From Clostridia bacterium (GTDB lineage Bacteria > Bacillota > Clostridia > Lachnospirales > JAOARL01), in assembly GCA_025210555.1 (NCBI GenBank), contig JAOARL010000033.1:34151-98150 (forward strand): a stretch of DNA of 64,000 bases, given 5' to 3'. A program made the position numbers and the translations under genes. The notes beneath the pieces are model-generated. The model was not told the origin of the DNA. It did no database searches and worked only from the letters and a program-made list of their open reading frames with translations. Positions 60,164-64,000 of the stretch are shown here, piece after piece. Position 1 is the first letter of the stretch. Every line of letters begins with the position of its first letter.

Positions 60164-61114
60164 CTATTTCACTCTTTTCTTTTTTATATATTCTTTAACT
60201 TCATCAAATATTTTTACATCCATCTTTAATATTTCATCTAACACTTTATATTTATTTTCTATTTTTTTATTTAATATCACGTACGCAGCATTTCTTTTAA
60301 GTAAGTTTTTACCTCTCCAACCTGCTGCCATATTTTTAAAGTTCTCTTTAAATTCTACATTTGTCATATTTATCAAAAACTCTAAATCAATATCCTCTAC
60401 TTTATCAAACTTTATATCTTTATTATATGGACATACATCTTGGCATATATCGCACCCATAAATGTTTATTATTTTATCTTCAAACACTCTTATGCAATCC
60501 TTCTTTTGACTAATATATGACATGCATTTTTGTCCATTAAGTTTATACTCTCCTACAAGTGCTTTGCTTGGGCAAGAATTAATACACCTATTACATTCAC
60601 CACATTCATCTGGATTAGCTAAAACATCACTCACTTCTATTTCTTTATCTATAATTATATATCCTATAAAAACATAGCTACCGTTTTTATAAGAAATAAA
60701 ATTGTTGTTTTTCCCTATAAACCCAAGCCCGGCTCTAAGAGCTAACTCTCTTTCTAAAAGCGGACCTGTATCCACAAAACTTTTCGTTTTTATCCCCATT
60801 TCATTTAAGTATTCTTCCAGCTTTTCAAATTTATCTTTAACGATTAAATGATAATCTCTTCCTACCGAAGATTTAGAAATGTATTTTGATTCTTTTCTAT
60901 ATTTTTCAAGCATTACTACTATGCTTTTAGCACCATCCAAACTTAACTCTGGATATATCATTTCATCTAGATTATCATATTCAAATCCCGTTAAATAACC
61001 TTCCTTTTTTCTTTCTTCAAAACGATTTTTTATATGTAAAAAGGGCTTTGCTGAGCAAATACCAATTTCATGTATATCATTATTTTTAGCATATTCTATA
61101 AGTAATTGTTTTAT
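60164..61114 (-). CDS. queG: Epoxyqueuosine reductase QueG, non-AUG start
   Basis: 316 residues if initiated at the ATA (61112-61114). The frame is open upstream of the first ATG (60961) to a stop and encodes a family-typical N-terminus (LLIEYAKNNDIHEIGICSAKP...GYLTGFEYDN). No ATG, GTG or TTG occurs there, and the ATG at 60961 has no ribosome site. AGAGG lies eight bases before the ATA (an in-frame ATT is at 61118-61120). The rest has DTGPLLERELALRAGLGFIGKN, and two 4Fe-4S motifs (CGECNRCINSCP and CDICQDVCPYN). It reduces epoxyqueuosine in tRNA with cobalamin. Confidence 0.85.
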   Translation of the reverse strand: MKQLLIEYAKNNDIHEIGICSAKPFLHIKNRFEERKKEGYLTGFEYDNLDEMIYPELSLDGAKSIVVMLEKYRKESKYISKSSVGRDYHLIVKDKFEKLEEYLNEMGIKTKSFVDTGPLLERELALRAGLGFIGKNNNFISYKNGSYVFIGYIIIDKEIEVSDVLANPDECGECNRCINSCPSKALVGEYKLNGQKCMSYISQKKDCIRVFEDKIINIYGCDICQDVCPYNKDIKFDKVEDIDLEFLINMTNVEFKENFKNMAAGWRGKNLLKRNAAYVILNKKIENKYKVLDEILKMDVKIFDEVKEYIKKKRVK

Positions 61115-61143
61115 ATAAATCGCCTCTTTCTATGCTCTATTAT

Positions 61144-61178
61144 AGCAAAAAAATAAAGAACTCTAAAGTTCTTTATTT
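61144..61178 (-). terminator. Intrinsic terminator after yhbY
   Basis: AAATAAAGAACT-TTAG-AGTTCTTTATTT (61151-61178), followed by TTTTGC. The stem covers the yhbY stop codon. It precedes queG, which would need readthrough or its own promoter. Confidence 0.75.
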
Positions 61179-61460
61179 TGGTAATTGTATTTTAGGTTCT
61201 TTTGCTGGTTTGTATAAAACAATTTTTCTACCTATAACTTTTACAAGTGTAGATGTTGTTCTCTCTGACAAAAGAATTCCAAGATCTTTAGGATCTTCAA
61301 AACAATTTTTAAGTACATTTATTTTAACAATTTCTCTTTTTGCTAATGCCTCAGCAACTCCATCTCTAAGTGCTGGACTAACTCCCTCTTTTCCAATTTG
61401 GAAAATAGGAGTAAGCTCATGAGATAACTTAATTAAATAAGCTCTTTGTCTACTATTCAT
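61173..61460 (-). CDS. yhbY: Ribosome-assembly RNA-binding protein YhbY
   Basis: 95 residues, the CRS1-YhbY (CRM) domain alone: GVSPALRDGVAEALAKREIVKINVL with the KREIVKI motif. It binds pre-50S particles. The gene follows obg by nine bases, in the common obgE-yhbY order of Gram-positive genomes. Confidence 0.95.
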   Translation of the reverse strand: MNSRQRAYLIKLSHELTPIFQIGKEGVSPALRDGVAEALAKREIVKINVLKNCFEDPKDLGILLSERTTSTLVKVIGRKIVLYKPAKEPKIQLPK

Positions 61461-61469
61461 AGCAACCTC

Positions 61470-62744
61470 CTAATTGAAATATTCAAATTCGATGTCGCCA
61501 AGCTTTACTGTGTCACCATCTTGAATACCTTTTTGCTTAAGTTCATTGATAATTCCTTTTTCTTTCATGAATTTCTGTAAATGAGCAAAACCTTTTTCAG
61601 TCTCTAAGTTAGTATAACCTAACATTCTCTCTACAATAGGACCTTCAACAACATAATAATCTTTATCTGTTTTTTCAACAGAATATCCTATTTCATCTTC
61701 TTCCTCATACTCTTCTTCATATTCAGATTCAAACACAAATACTTCTTGTGGAATACTTTCAAGCATTTGACCTACATAGTTCATAAGATCATTAAGTCCT
61801 GTATTTGTAACTGCTGAAATTTCAAATATTTTATATGTAGCACTAAATTTTTCTCTAATCTTTTCTACATTCTCAAAAGAATCTGGAATATCCGTTTTGT
61901 TTATAGCTATAACTTGAGGCAAATTAACAAGTCTCTCATTATATCTATATAATTCTTCATTTATTTTCTTAATATCTTCTATTGGATCTCTTCCTTCTAA
62001 ACCAGAACCATCTACAACATGTATTAAAACTCTAGTTCTTTCGATATGTCTTAAAAAGTCATATCCTAACCCAACTCCCATATGTGCACCTTCTATTATC
62101 CCAGGTATATCTGCAATAACAAAACTATGATCATACTTAGTTTTTACAACTCCCAAATTTGGATTAATCGTTGTAAAATGATAATTTCCTATTTTAGGAT
62201 TTGCATTAGATGTTACAGAAAGTATTGTAGATTTACCTACATTCGGGAAACCAATAAGTCCAACGTCAGCTATCATTTTAAGCTCTAACGTAAGCCAATA
62301 TTCTCTTCCATCTCTTCCTTTTTCAGCATACTTAGGGGCCTGCATTTTTGATGTTGCAAAATGCTGATTACCTAATCCACCTTTTCCACCTTTTGCAATT
62401 ACTTTTTCATCTCCTGGATGAGCTAAATCTGCCATTATCTTATTACTTTCAAACTCTCTAATTATAGTTCCAACTGGAACTTTAACAATTAAATCATCTG
62501 CTGTCTTCCCGTGCATCTTCTTAGCTTTTCCATTTTCTCCGTTACCAGCTTTATAGTGTCTTTTATTTCTAAAATCAATAAGAGTGTTAATATTTTCATC
62601 TGCTACAAATATTACACTTCCACCGTTTCCACCATCTCCACCATCTGGTCCTCCATTTGGTACGTATTTCTCACGTCTAAAAGATGCCAATCCATGTCCA
62701 CCATTACCAGCTTTTATATATATTTTTGCCTTATCTGCAAACAT
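61470..62744 (-). CDS. obg: Ribosome-associated GTPase Obg
   Basis: 424 residues from MFADKAKIYIKAG at 62744; an in-frame GTG three codons up is part of GAGGTGAG. It has the Gly-rich Obg domain (to about 155), the GTPase domain with GFPNVGKST (about 165-173), DIPGIIEGAHMGVGLGYDFLRHIERT, NKTD, and the C-terminal OCT domain (about 345-424). It acts in 50S assembly and stress response. It follows rpmA. Confidence 0.96.
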   Translation of the reverse strand: MFADKAKIYIKAGNGGHGLASFRREKYVPNGGPDGGDGGNGGSVIFVADENINTLIDFRNKRHYKAGNGENGKAKKMHGKTADDLIVKVPVGTIIREFESNKIMADLAHPGDEKVIAKGGKGGLGNQHFATSKMQAPKYAEKGRDGREYWLTLELKMIADVGLIGFPNVGKSTILSVTSNANPKIGNYHFTTINPNLGVVKTKYDHSFVIADIPGIIEGAHMGVGLGYDFLRHIERTRVLIHVVDGSGLEGRDPIEDIKKINEELYRYNERLVNLPQVIAINKTDIPDSFENVEKIREKFSATYKIFEISAVTNTGLNDLMNYVGQMLESIPQEVFVFESEYEEEYEEEDEIGYSVEKTDKDYYVVEGPIVERMLGYTNLETEKGFAHLQKFMKEKGIINELKQKGIQDGDTVKLGDIEFEYFN

Positions 62745-62765
62745 TTTTCTCACCTCATCTTACTT

Positions 62766-62799
62766 AAAAAGAAGGTTTCAAATAATATTTGAAACCTTC
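62766..62799 (-). terminator. Terminator-like hairpin between rpmA and obg
   Basis: GAAGGTTTCAAATA-T-TATTTGAAACCTTC (62771-62799), followed by TTTTTAAG on the minus strand. A perfect 14-bp stem. It lies 12 bases after the rpmA stop. Confidence 0.85.
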
Positions 62800-62810
62800 A
62801 TCTCTAGTTA

Positions 62811-63095
62811 TTAGTTATTTTTTGCATAAACAGAAACCTGCTTCTTGCTTCTACCTTTTCTTTCAAACTTAACTACACCGTCGATTAATGCGAATAATGT
62901 GTCATCTCCACCAATACCTACATTATTTCCTGGATGTATTTTAGTTCCTCTTTGTCTATAAAGAATATTTCCAGCTAAAACAAATTGTCCATCTGCTCTC
63001 TTAGCCCCAAGTCTTTTAGATTCTGAATCTCTACCGTTTTTAGTAGATCCAACTCCTTTTTTACTTGAGAATAACTGAAGATTTAACTTTAACAT
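62811..63095 (-). CDS. rpmA: Ribosomal protein L27 with Prp-cleaved leader
   Basis: 94 residues. The N-terminus [11 protein letters not shown] precedes [21 protein letters not shown], the conserved mature start. In Firmicutes this leader is removed by the Prp protease, whose gene lies directly upstream. L27 helps tRNA placement at the peptidyl-transferase centre. The order rplU-prp-rpmA is standard. Confidence 0.97.
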   Translation of the reverse strand: MLKLNLQLFSSKKGVGSTKNGRDSESKRLGAKRADGQFVLAGNILYRQRGTKIHPGNNVGIGGDDTLFALIDGVVKFERKGRSKKQVSVYAKNN

Positions 63096-63097
63096 AT

Positions 63098-63412
63098 TTA
63101 CACCTCCAAATAATTTATTTCAATATACTTATTTCCGTATTCTTCTTTAACAGCTTCTAGACCTAATATCATTGAATCAATCAGTACTTTAGAAGCGTCA
63201 TCTATATTGGAAACGTCAAACTTTAACATTCCATCGTTTACTTTATAAGCTATTTTACTTTTTGAAAACTTATCTATTGAATTAACACTATTAATAGTTA
63301 ACATACTAACTGCTGCACACACAATATCTGTTCCATGCGCTGCATATAAAGCATGTCCAACTACCTCAACATTAAATTCAGTTTCAGTCTTCTTTATATT
63401 TATTCTAATCAT
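63098..63412 (-). CDS. prp: Ribosomal-processing cysteine protease Prp
   Basis: 104 residues, with the conserved [20 protein letters not shown] containing catalytic His20 and Cys32. It cleaves the L27 leader after the LQLF-type motif. It lies between rplU and rpmA, its usual position, and may recognise other proteins with similar leaders (see FlhB). Confidence 0.95.
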   Translation of the reverse strand: MIRINIKKTETEFNVEVVGHALYAAHGTDIVCAAVSMLTINSVNSIDKFSKSKIAYKVNDGMLKFDVSNIDDASKVLIDSMILGLEAVKEEYGNKYIEINYLEV

Positions 63413-63420
63413 AATATTTA

Positions 63421-63732
63421 TTATCCATTAATTTTCTCAATTTTTAATTCTGTGAAAATTTGTCTATGTCCTACTTTTCTGCTATAAGCTTTCTTTGGCT
63501 TATATTTGTAAGCGATAACCTTCTTACCTTTTCCTTCTGCTACAACTGTCGCTGTTACAGTAGCTTTATCTACGTAAGGTGTTCCAACTTTTAAAGTTCC
63601 TTCGTTAGATACTGCTAATACTGTATCTAAAGTTATAGTTTCTCCTGCTTCAACTTTAAGTCTTTCAACTTTTACAGTTTCACCTTCTTGAACTTTATAT
63701 TGCTTTCCACCTGTTTCAATAATTGCGTACAT
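63421..63732 (-). CDS. rplU: Ribosomal protein L21
   Basis: 103 residues, standard. It has the family pattern [25 protein letters not shown] and the C-terminal [25 protein letters not shown]. It binds 23S rRNA. It is the first gene of rplU-prp-rpmA, with a promoter and a possible autoregulatory leader upstream. Confidence 0.98.
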   Translation of the reverse strand: MYAIIETGGKQYKVQEGETVKVERLKVEAGETITLDTVLAVSNEGTLKVGTPYVDKATVTATVVAEGKGKKVIAYKYKPKKAYSRKVGHRQIFTELKIEKING

Positions 63733-63810
63733 AGTTTACCTCCCTTATTCTAATCTCGCCAAATACGGTAACCTTAGTTTTTAAAACCTCTTTGTGCGGC
63801 ACATATACCT
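63733..63810 (-). promoter_or_regulatory. Candidate L21 leader
   Basis: The ~75-base leader between the promoter and rplU contains GCCGCAC...GAGGTTTTAAAAACT and GGTTACC...GGCGAGATT segments. Firmicute rplU genes often carry a structured L21 leader. I see the position and some pairing but no firm match to the consensus. Confidence 0.35.
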
Positions 63811-63815
63811 ATAAA

Positions 63816-63844
63816 ATAATAACATAGCAATTAAAAAAAGTCAA
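63816..63844 (-). promoter_or_regulatory. Sigma-A promoter of rplU operon
   Basis: Minus strand: TTGACT (63839-63844), 17-base spacer, TATTAT (63816-63821). Strong promoter, as expected for a ribosomal-protein operon. Confidence 0.75.
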
Positions 63845-63949
63845 TACATTAATGGATTGTGATAGTGTAAAATAGTATTGGGATTGTAGCAATAAAAAAG
63901 AAACCTCGATATAATGAAGTCGACAAAAACAATCACTAGGAGGTTCCTC

Positions 63950-64000
63950 ATGGACATTATAACACAAAACTACCAACAATTACTATCAAATATTATCAAA
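63950..64000 (+). CDS. Unknown plus-strand gene, partial (possible transposase)
   Basis: Seventeen codons (MDIITQNYQQLLSNIIK...) open at the right edge. The ATG follows a perfect AGGAGG at six bases. The upstream 100 bases hold AACCTC...GAGGTT arms (about 63902-63945) and a GATAGTGTAAAATAG stretch (63861-63875), which resembles IS-element ends. It reads opposite to the ribosomal operon. An insertion sequence is possible but is not proven by this fragment. Confidence 0.45.
   Translation, partial: MDIITQNYQQLLSNIIK

Noticed and set aside
1..64000. rRNA, tRNA, CRISPR array, prophage or complete insertion sequence
   Set aside because: I saw no tRNA cloverleaf with flanking CCA, no rRNA-like GC-rich tract, no array and no transposase apart from the fragment at the right edge.

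Overview
The window is 64 kb of AT-rich chromosome, almost entirely coding and almost all on the minus strand. The content points to a motile, anaerobic Firmicute of the class Clostridia: a Bacillus/Clostridium-type fla/che cluster (FliY, CheC, CheD, FlbD, codY next to flgB), the Prp protease with an L27 carrying a cleavable N-terminal extension, an HrcA/CIRCE heat-shock operon, a T-box leader before pheST, and a class III (oxygen-sensitive) ribonucleotide reductase. I cannot name the genus safely. No rRNA, tRNA, CRISPR array or complete mobile element was seen.

Reading in the direction of transcription (high to low coordinates), the window starts with a plus-strand fragment at the right edge that looks like the beginning of a mobile-element gene (63950-64000). 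Next come rplU-prp-rpmA (63.7-62.8 kb), obg, yhbY, queG with an apparent non-canonical start codon, recU, a membrane-anchored lysozyme-like protein, a T-box leader with pheS-pheT, and a guanylate kinase. The only complete plus-strand gene (53789-54229, a histidine-rich hydroxylase-like membrane protein) sits back to back with hrcA-grpE-dnaK-dnaJ-prmA-rsmE, which runs on into a second cheY, a MurJ/SpoVB-type exporter and a FAD-dependent dehydrogenase. Then follow an S-layer protein with eight acidic repeats, a cysteine-free ArsR-like regulator between two palindromic operators, nrdR-nrdD-nrdG with two NrdR boxes, dprA, topA and codY.

From 32.9 kb down to the left edge the DNA is one flagellar/chemotaxis region: an unknown gene, flgB-flgC-fliE-fliF-fliG-fliH | fliI-fliJ-motE-like-fliK-flgD-flgE | flbD-motA-motB-fliL-fliM-fliY-cheY-fliO-fliP-fliQ-fliR-flhB, then two non-flagellar genes (a HAD-family protein and a membrane protein) closed by a terminator, then flhA-flhF-flhG-cheB-cheA-cheW-cheC-cheD-(small membrane protein)-fliA-fapA-like-(two small genes). 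These genes build the export gate, basal body, hook, stators and C-ring, place the flagellum (FlhF/FlhG), switch on late genes (FliA) and run chemotaxis. Flagellin, filament-cap and cheR genes are not in the window.

Control signals are unusually readable: a perfect sigma-D/sigma-28 type promoter plus a sigma-A promoter before flgB, a terminator-promoter pair between fliH and fliI, and many intrinsic terminators inside otherwise conserved gene strings (flgE|flbD, dnaK|dnaJ, dnaJ|prmA, rpmA|obg). I did not find a clear undescribed multi-gene system. The most unusual items are the AUA/AUU-initiated queG, the autoregulated ArsR-like gene, the acidic-repeat S-layer protein, the Prp-type cleavage motif at the FlhB N-terminus, and the two-gene HAD/membrane insertion between flhB and flhA.
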